Shown piece after piece: positions 11,301 through 25,342 of a DNA stretch of 64,000 nucleotides. The notes under the pieces were generated by a model. The model was not told the DNA's origin. It was given only the letters and a program-made list of their open reading frames with translations, and did not search any database. The position numbers and the translations under genes are program-made. The stretch is from Adineta ricciae. Lineage: Eukaryota; Rotifera; Eurotatoria; Adinetida; Adinetidae. The stretch is taken from NCBI GenBank assembly GCA_905250025.1, contig CAJNOJ010000035.1, positions 434,001 to 498,000 on the forward strand, read 5' to 3'. Within the stretch, counting starts at the first letter, position 1, and every line of letters begins with the position of its first letter.

Positions 11301-14300
11301 AGAAACGAATAGAGTAGTTTATGTTTTTCAAACGTTCCCATTGTACCGTAACAGTAGATCTGATAAGTTAATGTATTGATGATCGATTGCAAACGTTTAT
11401 CCAATTTTACATTCGCTTGTGAAGTTTTGACACTGTATTCGAAAACTGACAGAAAAGAATTGAGAGAATATTGATACTAAAAGAGAACAACATGTTAGGA
11501 TATCTTCGTGTGGAAACAAACCATAGGATTTATCGTTGACATTTGGATTAAGGAGAAGTAAAGTACGGCACCACGTCGGGCAGCTGATCTGTACGTATCG
11601 CGTAAATTTTCAATATCGAATCGAGTTCGTTCGCCTAGACTCAATGCTTGAATAACTTCTTTGACTTTTATCTTTGTATTTTCCAATGTTTCGACTAATT
11701 CTATGTTGTCCAAAATGTTTCTAAACGAAATATTTCATCTTTAGTTTGTCTCCGATCGAATCTGCAAACCCTGTTGTTGTTGTTAATTCTCTCAAGAGTG
11801 AGTCTTCGAGAGTCTTTTGCTGTTGTTTGTTTTCAAAAATTTCTTGAATTAATGCGTCACGCATTTCTTCCAATTCTCGTCGTTCTATTTTCACCAGAGA
11901 AGATAATAACTGTTCTTCTAAACCTTTCAATGTCACTGTATAATTTATAACTTTCGAATAGGAGAAGTGAAGTGTTGTCAAGTGAGGATTCGATAAACGA
12001 CAAGTTAAATACATGCGAAAATTTCGATCAATATCAATTAGCTTGTCACCTAATTTAACGGATTGACGATTGGAATCGCCTTGAACATTTTTCGACAGAA
12101 TATCCAAGATAATCGGATCTATGTACTCATCAACGTCTTTGAAAAGTACTGGGTATCTAGAAACATCTGCATGAGTTTTATAAAAGATGATTTTGATAGA
12201 CTGACCCATATTTTACCGCTAATTCTAAATGTTTGAGAAAATCTCGGTCTTTCATTGATAAAATTTTCAAATTCGCTTTCTTTTCTCGTTGTTTAATCCA
12301 TGACAGACCTTGTAATTGAGGATCTATGCAGTAAGGAAATCGATTGGTTTGTAAAGTCAAAATTCCATTCTGTATAGAGAACTCATCAGCAGGTAATCCT
12401 TGAGAAGTCCATTCAGAAATTTGAACATTGGTCGAAAGAAAATTCTGCACTTGAAATTTTTCACTAAAAAGAATCTTCTTTTCAATTAAACTTGTTTCCC
12501 ATTGATTATAGATCAACTCTTGACGAATCTCATATGTAAATGGACTGCAATAGGCAAGAAATGCGCTTGATAGTAAGCAGTTTCCAATCAATTCGTATTC
12601 GTATTCTTTTATCTGTTGTAATTCATTCGTCCATCGTGATATTTCACTTTTAAAGCCAGTCAACAACTTATCGGCAGCAGTACGTCGACGGGTAGCAATG
12701 TCAGTCTCTTCTTGAAATTTGATTTTGTCTTCCATAGCCGCATCGAATCGTTTACGAGAATCGTTTAACAGAGTTGTATATTTCTCGATACTCGATTCTA
12801 AACGGTTCAGCTCCAAGAGATTCGTTTCATAATCGCTTTCGATTGATAGTAGACGATCTTTTTTCGGTTTGGTCTCGCGATATTTATCCATGTAGTTGTC
12901 AACAGCATGAATAAACTTCAAGAGACCACCGCCGACACGACTCACATTTGTCATTAGAGTTAACAATTTCATTTCGCGATCGGATTTTTCCAATGAAGAA
13001 TAGAGATGATTAGAATCGAGCTTTTCTTCCAATTTTTTCAGATGAATTTTCAATTGAGTTGCTTGTTTCGAGGTGAATGAATCAGGATCGCGGGTTTTTA
13101 AATTGGTGATGAACTTCATATCAGCCATCACCGCTCGAACCTGAACGAAATTAGAGTAAATCGGCTATTTCAATTTCATTTATTACGTCTTTCCAACTGA
13201 TCGATGAGTGACCTAAGTAGATCAACATGCAGTACCCGATCAATCGCAATGCATCCACTGGATTCACAAAACTACGCATTTCAGTTATGTCTGCTGCTTT
13301 GAGTGTATCGAGACCTTGTTGAGCTTCGAGTAATGCCGGCATTGTTTCTTCTAACTGTTCTTCGGCTTCATGCTTTTCTTTTGCAATGATGATCATTTGT
13401 TCATCGACTACCTGCTTCTTCTCTAAAGCCTAAAAAGGAAAATCATTTGAGCATCAATGATGACATTGTGCTTACTCGACTTTTTCGTTCAGTTTGCTTA
13501 GAGGTAAGAGTAGTAATTTCTTCGAGTAGATCATCGCATTTTTTCGTTTTTATAGCTAAAATATTGATGTAGAGTAGCGTGTCCTCCTCGAATTGATACT
13601 TACCGAGTTCTTTACGCTGTTTTTCTAGTTTTTTGTCCATTTCTTCAATGAGCACGCTCGCTTCGTCAATACGGACAATGCCGATATTTAACCGCTCTGT
13701 CTGTTTCATCAAATCCTCAAATTTTTGTCGATAGAGTTGAAGAAATGTTTGGATAAAGTCGAAATAGTTCTTCGGAGTGGCATAAGCACTTCGATGCATC
13801 TTTTCGACATACAAATCACAATAGAAATTAGCTGATTCATGTACCATGGCCATATGTTCAATAATCTGCGTTTTCAATTCATCAGAAATCGCTTTAAATC
13901 GAGAGATAAAGTGTTCAGCCACACCAAATCTATAGATTCAACGAAAGATAATCACGAAATTCAGACAAACCAACGCTTACAAAGCCTGCGAAGGCCAACG
14001 AGCAAAGTAATCGATAGTCGTATTATTAATCAATGCCGGAAAGTTTCGAATTCTAAAAAAGAAAAATCCATTACGTTCCAACCGATGAATTGATTTACCG
14101 ATTACGCAGAAGATCTCCACTTGGATTCATACATAGAACAACATGTAAGTACCAGGTGCATTTGTGAACAAAATAATCCCAAATATTTTCATTCGATGGC
14201 ATTTCAACAGTTCTCAGTGCCTCTTCCCGAATTTCACTAATAATGCTATCTCTTTCCTAAAAAAGAAAGTTAAATAATAGTTTATTCGAGACTCCGTTTA

Positions 14301-17300
14301 CTTCGTCGCTGAACAGAGTAGGTATCATTCCGTTAGCAAGAATGTTATTGATATACTCCAAAAAGCTTTCGTCGATAATTTGAGCATCCGTTAGAAGAAA
14401 CACGGTCGGTATATTTTTCAATCCAACTTGATTAAACAATACTTTCATATCTTCTCGGAAGCTCGATTCATTATAGTTTCTTGTTAGTTGAATTTCAAAG
14501 ACCACATATTTGGCTACGAAAGCGGCAATTTTGGCCAATAGTTTCTTTCCCGAACCACCCGTGCCAATCAATAACAAATGCCCGCGATCTAACCGGAGCA
14601 CTCGGTAGATACGTGTGATGTGCACTAATGCATCATCGAATAGAACGATATCAATATTACCGTACTGGTCTTTAAATTCGACGACAATCTCATCAAATAT
14701 TGCGCGTATGGCTGGATAATCTTGAACGTCTTCATAGATCTTCGGTTCACCATCGTGCAAAGCTGTTCGATAGTCAGCATAAAGAATAGGACTACGGAAT
14801 AGGTAGTTCTTTTGATCTTTGATCAAGCAATTATCTTCTAGGATTTTCATAAATAATTCATGATCCTTAACATCATTGAAACGATCGGAAAAGACTCGAA
14901 TGCATTCGTGGATCCAAACACGAACAAATCGTTCTTTCGTATTAAATCTCTCGGGGCTAGTCTGAAGAAGACTTTGAACAATACGACTGAGATCCCGTAA
15001 AGAAAAGATATAATGCGATTTCAATGGTGTTGGAACAAATAGTCGCAGAACATGATTGTAAATTTCCAATGTAGCGTTGACCATACTTGAGATCATGTCT
15101 TGGATATCCGAACAGAACGTCACAACATGATTCTGTAAGATTGTAGAAAATATACGAAAGAGAGATTCATGTGATGGTGATGGAATATAGAAAACGCTAA
15201 AGTGACTAAGAAAACGAGGGTCGATGTGATTACTACTTCCACCTGGAACGAAATAATAAAGGATAGACTAATCGCCGGTTCGAAGGGACTGCATACCCGG
15301 AGTGCCCATCGCTGCAATCCACTCGATATCGGTGGTAAATTTCCAATTCAACTCGTTACTTCGTTCGTACATCCCCTGTTTTTCGATGAGTAGCTTCAAG
15401 AAAGCGATGGCTTGTTGAGTGCCATACTGATCAATTTTTGGCATTGAAACATCGTCAAGGAAGACGATTAGTTTCGTTCCGGCTGATGGTCCATACGTAT
15501 CTTTCGAACGCTTTTCTAAATGACTTTCGATCGAGCGCTGTACGTCAGTTGACTTCGTTCGAAAGGAAAAATTCAATTTCAAATTGACATATTGGCTAAC
15601 GAAACGACGTATATACGACAGAATAGTCGCGGTTTTACTAGAACCAGTATCACCGACGAATAGTACAGGTTGATGAATGCAGATCGTCGACTGAAGTAAC
15701 CATTCTAAAATAATTCCGAATTAGTCAGCTGTCTTCGTATCGCTGAGCTCTTGCTATACCTAAACGAACTGTATCTACAGTGGGAACAAACAATTCTGTG
15801 AATCGCTGCGATCGGTCATGCTCATATTTTGGAATGAGATCATCCCAGATTTGCCACTGATTCAATTCCATGTGGAATACATGATCAAAGAGCAGCGGTT
15901 TCTCATGTGGTATCTGATTTGATTTTGCTTTCGCACCAACGGTTGCAGTTGGAAGGCCGGATAGGTATTTGATAAAACCATCGACAGTGATTCGATCCTC
16001 TTGTTTCAAGCAAGCACCGAACGACCAGGCCATAGCTTGAAGAAAAATCGCATGAATGACATCTGCTGTTAGCTGTATCTGATTTTTTTTGTCATTGTTC
16101 ATCAGTGATAGAAACAAGAAGTCAAGTAGCTTTGTTAATTGCACAATAATATTTACTGAAGTTCTAAAAATGAAGAAATCTTTTTAAATTTACTCTTCTT
16201 ATGTCAATGGTTGATTTACAGCGGAACAATCATTTTCATTCTTGGTCTTCGTTCCGTATCGGTTATACCTTGATAAATCAGATTGATCAGATTTTGGACG
16301 TATCGATCATAGAGTAATTCTAATTGATGCTTATCATTTGACCGATCTATAAAATTCCTATTCAACCACCGTTTCCATACTGGCCCAGGTCCTAGATTGT
16401 CCGGATCGACGTAAATCATTCCACAACGAGAAACAGTAGCTGGCGATGCATATTTTAAATCACCAACTTCAAACAGCAGAGAACAATGATCCTGCAAACG
16501 AATACGTTCACCATTGGCCAATGTCAAAAGTTTATTATCATCCATGACAGAATTCTGAAAAGAAAAATAATCGGTTGTCTTTCCAGTCGCATTTGTTCAA
16601 AGGAGGTAAAACCATATTTTCAATCCAGAGTGCATCCACATCACCATCAAATACGATACAGCGTCTTTCATTTCGTGTTGTTGACTGATTGATCATTCGG
16701 AAGAGTAGTGAAACAATACCGTCGGACCATTCGCCTACGAGAGGATAGGTTTTCACATAATCCAAACATAAAATTTTGTATAGTTACGTGTTAATGGATC
16801 GAGTATTCCGTACAATTCAATCACGTTAACTGCTTTCGGGTTAAGCGTGTATAGACTTGTTTTTATTCCCATCTGAGTTTGTGCTTTCGCTAATATATTC
16901 AGTATGACTGTTTTTCCTCCGCTGCACATTAAACATCAACTTAATTTCTCTGAAAATATATCATTAAATCTCGTATTTACCTCGTTGGTCCCACTAACAT
17001 CGTCGAATGTCGTGTCATCATTGTTTTGTACAGCTGAATAATCTTCTCGATTTGTTCCGGGATTAGACTGTAACTTTGATCGGTTAGTGTAGCTTCAATA
17101 ATTCGATTGAAATCTTCATAGCATATCTGTGGACAATGAATATCAGGAAATAGATCGTTCAGCAAAGCGTGAAATAGAGTGACATCATCAGAAATAAACT
17201 TTGGTACGTTCATATTTTGTAAAGCTCTCAAAAGAACAATTTCCTCGCGATCATTTCTCATGGTTGTACGTTTCAGATAGCCAGCCATTGATAGAACAGC

Positions 17301-20300
17301 TTTGAAACTTCGTAAACTCCAATCATAATGATACTGAAACACAGAGTATGATCAAACAATACGAATTTACCATGACATTACTTGTTTACTAATCAATTCT
17401 GATGCATAACGATACAATGTAACCATTTTCTTGGCCAATACTCTTGCACTGAGAAAACCATTAGCGAATAGCTTGATTTCTCCGATGTATTGCATATCAG
17501 GTACACTGAAAACGTTGAATTTTTTGCTGAAAATTCAAGGACTAGAAAGTCTACTTACACGACGACAACCGGTCGAAAGAGAGTTTTGACTGACTCGGGC
17601 AATTCTGTTCGTCCAGCATAACCAGGATTCATGGTAACGAATATTCCCACAGTCGAACGCAGATGAATATAGTGATACTCGAAAAGAAACTCTGACTGTC
17701 GCAAGACAAGTGCTTGTTGAATGGTTTTAACTTGAGTCGATATAACACTGAGCACTGATGCTTCAATACGATTGAATCTTTTGATCAAATTATCTTCGTC
17801 AGATGATTATAAAATGACGATCATATCTTACTCATCGAAACAACCCCAAGCACCCGTCTGGCATAAACCATTCAAATTCTTGCCGATTGCTTGATAATCC
17901 ATTCCTAAAATATTATCCAAAGTACAAAATTCGTATTGTATGATTCAGCTTTTCGATCGAATACCTTCGCCACAATTGGTCACAACGCAGAGAAGGCCCA
18001 TAGCTTTTGCCAAATCCTTCACAGATTCTGTTTTACCCGTTCCTGCTGGTCCAGCTAGAAACAAACAACGACTGGTATCGACACACTATCTCACAGTACA
18101 TCCAACCAACCTGGTGCACATCCAAGAAACATCGATAAAGCCTAAGATGGAACTGATGAATACTTTATCATCAAGAATCGATAGCTACTTGAGTAATCGT
18201 CAAGTAGATTCGATCCGTCAGTGGTGTTATAACAAGGCGACCATTCAAACCCATGTATTCATAACCTAATCAGCAAATTAACCATCGAATAGTGATCAAA
18301 ATCGCAAACCATAAGGAAATTTTCCGTTGCATTGTTCCAAGTAAAGATTATCTTCTTTTAGCAACCAATAAAACCGTAATTGGCTTTGCCATGCACTAAA
18401 TTCGACATAATCGAAAACGTAAATACGATCATATCGATCAACTCACAAATCATGAGGTTCATTAATTCCATCACGAATCAAAATATCAACCATATCACGA
18501 GTGTGTACATCAATAGTAAGCACCGTTTCATATTTATTATACTCGTCTGATGTAGGAAATGGAATTAATGGTAAAAATGAAAGTAAGAAGTTTAATTACT
18601 TGTTGTTAGAGATTTTTGCATTTCAAAAACAATCTCTTCAATTTGAACGTTTAACTGTTTCACATAGAACTTCATTGCAGAACGTTGATTATGTTCTGTC
18701 ATTTTATTGAATTGACTAAATCAACGAATCGATTGAATAGTACAATATCAATTCATTCGATTGCATACTCTTCGATTTCCCACGTACTCCACAATTGATT
18801 CACGGCTAACACGACCATTCCAATATAGTTTCTCATCCATTCTAATCGATTTTGTTTAAATCGGTAATAGAAAATGGCATCCTTTGTTATCGAACGATTC
18901 GAATATTTCATTTCTTTCTCAATATTTGACATCCACACTTCAACTTTTCCGTAACATTCAACTGGATTGACGAATTTCATTTCTTCTCTCTCCATTGAGA
19001 CCATTCCTATCGCATAAATCATCGTTCGTTGATGTTCTTCTTCTTGAGATAACTGGTTCTCTTGTTGAATGAAATTCAATGCAGCAATGTTATCAAACAT
19101 TTTTTGCAAATATCCTTGAATGTCCTCCGAGTTCGATGATCCGATTATGGAGAGAAGTTCATCGTCAGAAATGAAGTAAAATCGAGGAAATGACTGTCGT
19201 TTGGTGCCGAGATATTCATGTAAACTTTTCTGAATCTTTTCAGTTAAAGATAAAACTGATTTAAGATCGTCGTATCGACCGGGGTGAGTGCATGCGTCTT
19301 TCACTAATGAATTTCTTGAAGTCTCTAGAACATACGAGAGTAATACATAGCGATCAGTCGCTATCATTAGCGAGGAGACATGCCTAACATAATTTTTCGA
19401 TATAGCTTATCTGCAGTATCGAAACGTTTTGCTTCTTCACCAAACTGTAAACTCGAACCGATGAATATATTTTCTAGATACATCCATTTTTGCTGAACAA
19501 TAGTCCAAATTTTGATCACATCGGAGATCAGAGAGAGAACACGAATCCATTGCTCGACTTGTGAAAGATAAATTCCAACGAAACGTGACGTTGTTATACC
19601 TCAGAAGGAAACAATAAAGTGACATATATGATTACAGACTGAAGTTTTGCCGTACTGTTGAGAAGTAATATGGAATCTTCCAGTGCTTGAAGAATTTCAT
19701 CCACTCCCGAGATCAAGAAACCGCGATCCTGGTATGCACTGATATTCGACGTATTACGCGTGTGTTTCTGGATTTGAAAACGCATGTTGTTCCATTGTTG
19801 TTCGATATCTTTGAGATTCTTCTCAATTTGTAATTCTTTGATGGAAGTTTGGAGAATATCTAGAATATAAACTTGACCGGCTTTGTCTCTAAAGACAATC
19901 GATATCGATTACTTTGGATGATTTCTTGATATTGATGTAAATTCATTTGAAAGATATTATCCAAGGTAAGAACATTGCTACTTAGATCGATTTCTACATT
20001 GGTTTCGCGAATAATTTGTTGCCAGTGACGTTCACGTAATGCTTCGTGTTTTAGATCAAGCATGATAGGAAGTGATGACCGGAAATCTACATAGATATGA
20101 GTCGACAGCGGCTTCAAATAGTAGACATCGGTCATACAAGATGAAATCACTCATACCTATGAGATATCTTTCTACCGCGCGGCCAACATTTGTGGATTTG
20201 ATTTCCGATGGTAAACGTCGAAAAGTTTTGACGAATGAATCAACATTAACAATCAGTTGATTGATATCCAGTTCGGACCAGAGGATATTAGCCCAAAGTT

Positions 20301-23300
20301 TTTCATTGTGCTTGAAATCATTGTAAAGATTGAGTAGAATGTGCAGATTATTGATATCTTGGTGCACACGCGTCAATTGTGGATGATTTAGCAATGATAT
20401 ATGAAAAAGTTTCATCACATTGATCAAATCGATTTTTCGTTGTTCAATTATATGGAGTTCAGTTTGATACTGTTGAGCCAGTTGGAAACTTTGGTGAAGA
20501 TCATTTTCTATTGTGTATGGACCGAACTGATCGAATCGCTGGACGAAGTCATCGATCATTTGTTGAAAGAATTCAACATCATAGTGAATTATTTCGCGAA
20601 AACGCTCACGAATCGATTTTAAACGATGTTGGACGACATGGGATTGTTGAACTATGTCTTTTAAACGAGGTTTCAGCGTTTGAATGAGAACAGAATCCGA
20701 TTGAGGGTATTCAAACTGATGTTCGTGTAAAATTCGATAAGATTGTTCAATGTCATCGATTGTATGTTCAATTGACTCTTGCTGCTGATGAATTCTATCA
20801 ATTATATTTAAAACATATTTTAAATCAGGGACCGTGTCAGCATCGTGACAAAGACCTTGCGAAAGATTATTCAATACATCATTTGTTTCTTTGAGTTTAG
20901 TCGACATTTTTGTGTACAAATGCTGACCGTAATGATGAATCCAGTCTTGGCAGTGATATTTCAATGCTTGATAGAATTGCTTCAATGATAATTGTATGCA
21001 ATAGAGATTTTGATTGTGAAGATGATGGTCAAAGACTCGATCAACTTTAGAAAACATACTCATCATTTCATCATAGTCGGAGTAATGACGCGATTTCGAG
21101 ATAAATTGACTGATCAGTTTTTGCTTATCGTTTTTCCATAGATCGTTGTAGGTTAATAATTTAGTTAGTATGTGATTGATTGCAGTGACTAATCCCGAAG
21201 CATAAGCGCGAATTGGTTTCAACATTGAGATCTAGGAAGACAAGTTTGTTTCATCAAAATAGCGATTTATCATCACTTACAACATCACCATGTTGTCTAA
21301 CATCGTTATAAAAAGTAAAATCCGGTGTTTCAATCTCATCGTTTGATACGGATAATAACGGGCATGATATACAAGTACCATGTAACCAACGTATGAAGTA
21401 CTTAGGTAGTTCACTGATGCCATAAGCACTCCGTCGGATCGAATTAATGATCTCTTCGAGTGATGGTTGAAGTTTTATACGTGGTGGTGCAAGGACAACT
21501 TCGACAGTAAATAGAGACGATGCACCAAATATATTTTCGAAAAATTGACAAAGGTTACGAATGACTAGTTCCACAAGAGATGTGAAAATTTCATGTTCCC
21601 AGTAAATATAAAAAGAGCGCACTAGAAGCCGTACAATCAATGTGTAACAAAACTTGAAATGAATGAATAATGACTCACTGTTCTTATGTTTGCCAGTATT
21701 GGTGCCGAAGACTAATGATTCGATTTTGGTTAGTATTGGTCCGATCAATTCAAAGCGGCGCTTCAAATTTGCAATGATCTCTTTTCGTTTTCTTTCAAGA
21801 TATCCGAAGTATTCTCGGCAAGTCAATAGACTTCCTACATGAATTTTCTCTGTGAACTGAAATACACAGTTTCGTTAGCTTTATCATTTACCGTCCTCAT
21901 GCCGTGGAACAACAGGATCTATTATACACAAACGAAAACTGTCCAAGTGCTCGCGAATGTCCGATGAAATTTTTCGAATTTGATTAAGAATGGAATGTAA
22001 TTGTTCTAAATGATTTCGGCATTCTTTGATATAATCTATGGTTCCTATCTCCCCGAAAGATATTCTTGACGTTCCTGGTTTGATTGAGGTTTGAAGTTGA
22101 TCAAGATGTGACTGAAGAAGAGAAACTTCAATCGTATCAAGCGATGCAAGTGTTAAATGATAATCTTCAAGCATTAAACGAAGTTCCTTTGATAATTGTT
22201 CGAATCTGGGGTATTGTAAAGTTGTTTGACGAATCGATTCTGGTAAAACAAATCCAAGTTTTTCCAAATTGTAACATTCGATTAAAGATTCTTTGAAGTC
22301 AGCATCATAATTTATTAAATATTTTATTTCAATTTTCTTCTTCGTGCCTAATGTATCGTTGACATATTGAAGGCGATGACACTTTTCTTTGTGAGATTTT
22401 AGCTTGTTTCCTAATGACTGCTTGATATTGCTCGATAAGGAAGCACGTGGAATGTCTTTTTTTGCAGCATAGAGTGACAGTCGATGACTTGGGACATGAT
22501 GAATGTGATGGTCAAGAAAGAGTTCTGGTCGTTGTTCAACATCGATTAGTAAACTTTGTTTAAGATAGTTTGGTAGTGTTTTCATGCAATTTCCAACCCA
22601 TTTTGCATATAAGTCATCTTCGTATTCTTTTAGCTGAGTTCCAACATCAATAAAACGTTGTTTTACTATTGCACCTTGTTCAGATTGAAGGAATTGATTC
22701 AATGAACGTAATTTCATCATTGGTAGCTTTATCCGAGTGAATAGAAAACGAGCCCACTGTATCGCACCCGAAACTGGCGGATATCCCTAGAAAATCTTAT
22801 GTCTAGATACTCAATGAATGTCAGTACGTACTTTGACGAGTGGAGGATTGTCTTTTTGTTTGTTGAATAAATCAAAGATGGTGTCGATTTCTTTGGAATA
22901 TTTCGAAAGAATAGCTGTAAATTGTCGCATCATTTCATGTGCGAGAACATGATTTGTGTCAATTTGTTGAAATTTCATTAACATATCCAATGCTGTTTCA
23001 GCTGAACGAAGTTGATTGAATGACACACGTATGAAAACTTTCGCTTCTTGCTCAATCATTGATGAGCGATGTTTAAAATCATCCATAAACAAATGCCACC
23101 GTTGAGCATTCTCACGATTGAATATATCGAACTGACATGAAATAAAGGATTTTTTCAGACTGGTCACATGCTGAAGTACACGATCAACCATTTGTTCATC
23201 GCCTGTTACCGCTTTCATATCAAAACTAAACGTGTCATAAAATTCCTTTAAATTCAATGACATTTGCATTATATCATCAACGATCTGTGACATATAATCA

Positions 23301-25145
23301 GTCTTATCGAAAAGTATTCGATGATCAAAGTTCCAACTTGAAAATCCACGTTTATCATTCTCGAGTTTGACTCGAACATTTTGATATTCTGTTTTCCATT
23401 GTAGTAACAACTGTTTAGCTTGGGAACAGAGATGTTCAATTTCTGTCAATGAGTTCGATGTGAACAGTGTTGCTAAGTCGATTGTCTGTCGAACACGATT
23501 GATTATCTCATCAGCTATCTTTTCCATAAATGGAACGAACCGTTCATCTTTATTGTAGTGTTTCGACATGGTCCTGAAAAGAAAAGTGAAGTCCATCGGT
23601 CAGGTATTTCCTCGTGTGTACTAACCAAATCGTTTTTAAGCCTTGCATTAAATTTGGTAACATATTACTAACAGTTTGAAAGGATTTCGCAGTTTGTAAA
23701 GTTTTCAAATGCCTTTCAATAGTCAGAAGAAATTTGTAGTTATCCATGGCTTCTAATAGGTAATTCTGAAGTTGACTTTTGATATTATTGAATCCAGCAA
23801 CCGAAGGACTATCGAGATCGGTTAGCATGTGTATAATTCTCATGACATCGTCTAGAATAAGGAAAGAAAATGAGAATGCGAGTTTCCAGGAAAATTCACC
23901 TCGTTTCATCTGTTCTAAAATTGAAGTGATTCGAACAGATCTCTCATGCCAATATTCGATTTCTGCGAGAGGAGTCGGTTGTATTACGCGTCTATTCAAT
24001 TCATTGTTCAATTCTTCGTGTAAGATGCCCTCCCAATCATAGAGCAGATATTCCAGATTTTCAATATATTCTTCCTCGGTTTCTTCACCAGACATCGATA
24101 AAGTCTTCGTTGGGATAGTTAATGTGAATTCGCCTTGCATCTGACGTACAGTCGATTGAATCTGTGAACAAAATCGATTCAAACTCACACGTAATTGATC
24201 TCGCTCGGAAGTATCTTCAATCGAAGAGAATACTGAAAAGCAAGATTTGTTTGAATGTTGATTTACCATGATTTACCTGATGATGGTTGATCCATTACTG
24301 GTGGAAGTAAATGATTATAAACTAAAGACAATATCTCTACTAAAGATTCAAGTGAATGTTGTTCGGAAACGGTTCCTTCGATAATCGTCTCGTTCATAAT
24401 CGCATTCATTTCATCGAAAGTTGATGATTGAAGTAGAGATTGTTGAGAATCGATTCGAATGAAGTAAACAAACGACTTTTTCATCGAGACGATATTATGG
24501 TAATGCTGATATTCACAGTAGAGACGCACTTCATGGTACGATTTTAATACGAAATGGTAATGTTTATTATCGTACTGATTGACCACGAGAAGACGCTGAA
24601 GACTTCTTAGATTTTCATACAGTAGATCGATTGTATCATGGGTAGACGAACGAGCATTGTTGAAAACATAATCCACTACGAGAATTGAGAAATCATATTA
24701 CATCAAAGCTCTCAAATCCTTTTTCTATTCTCCTTGTTCAAGTTTATACTCTAAAAATTTACTTGGATATTCAGTTTCTGCATCAACAGGTTCATTGATA
24801 GTCAAAACTATTTGTTCTTCATTCTCATCTTCGTCTTTCACGCCGAACTACAAATACTTTCAAGCGATTCATCCCCACATCCTTTTTTTCCGACTATACC
24901 TCGTCGATATCATCATCGTCGAGAGTTTCAAACATTTGCCATACTTCTCTTCTTGAATCTTCACGATAAAAGATCAATGCATACAATCTCTCACGTATCA
25001 TCGCATCCGAATGAAGGAATTTTTCAATTAAATCTTCATTGAAACCATTATTTCGTTCTAACATACCGACGAATATCGATCTTTCAATATTCAACATATG
25101 GCACGTTCGACGACAAAGCCATTCCAAACGAAAGTCATCTAACAT
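8366..25145 (-). CDS. DNAH10: Axonemal dynein heavy chain, DNAH10 type
   Basis: Giant motor ATPase of the ciliary axoneme, about 4,300-4,500 aa over many exons with short introns. N-terminus: ATG at 25145 ([18 protein letters not shown]), matching the start of DNAH10-like chains. Tail and linker run from about 24.9 to 18.3 kb. AAA1 P-loop GPAGTGKT is at 18029-18052, preceded by [10 protein letters not shown] and followed by [16 protein letters not shown]2 has GPTRGGKT, split by an intron near 16.92-16.98 kb. AAA3 has GDTGSSKT (about 15.64 kb) with [12 protein letters not shown]4 has GTGGSGKK (about 14.55 kb). The coiled-coil stalk and microtubule-binding tip lie at about 14.1-12.2 kb, AAA5-6 at 12.2-10.2 kb. 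The C-terminal domain ends [12 protein letters not shown]... [18 protein letters not shown]... GVCLLLNTD, where RRNAMG(V/I)GLVFE is characteristic of DNAH10. No frameshift found in the parts I checked. DNAH10 forms inner-arm dynein f; bdelloids depend on cilia for feeding and movement. Confidence 0.93.
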
Positions 25146-25342
25146 CTTCGGTCTACTCGATGCGTCCGACTAGTAATCTGTTGTTCATCTAATGAACAGA
25201 TCGGCGCGAAACATCTGTTTCTCGTTAGATTCACGGTAAATATCTTTATTTTTGTCTCAAGACATTCGGCTCACAATAAAAGTGAATGAAATGTCCAAAA
25301 TAAGAACGGTTCTTGTTTAATGGTTCAACTAGATTGTTTTCC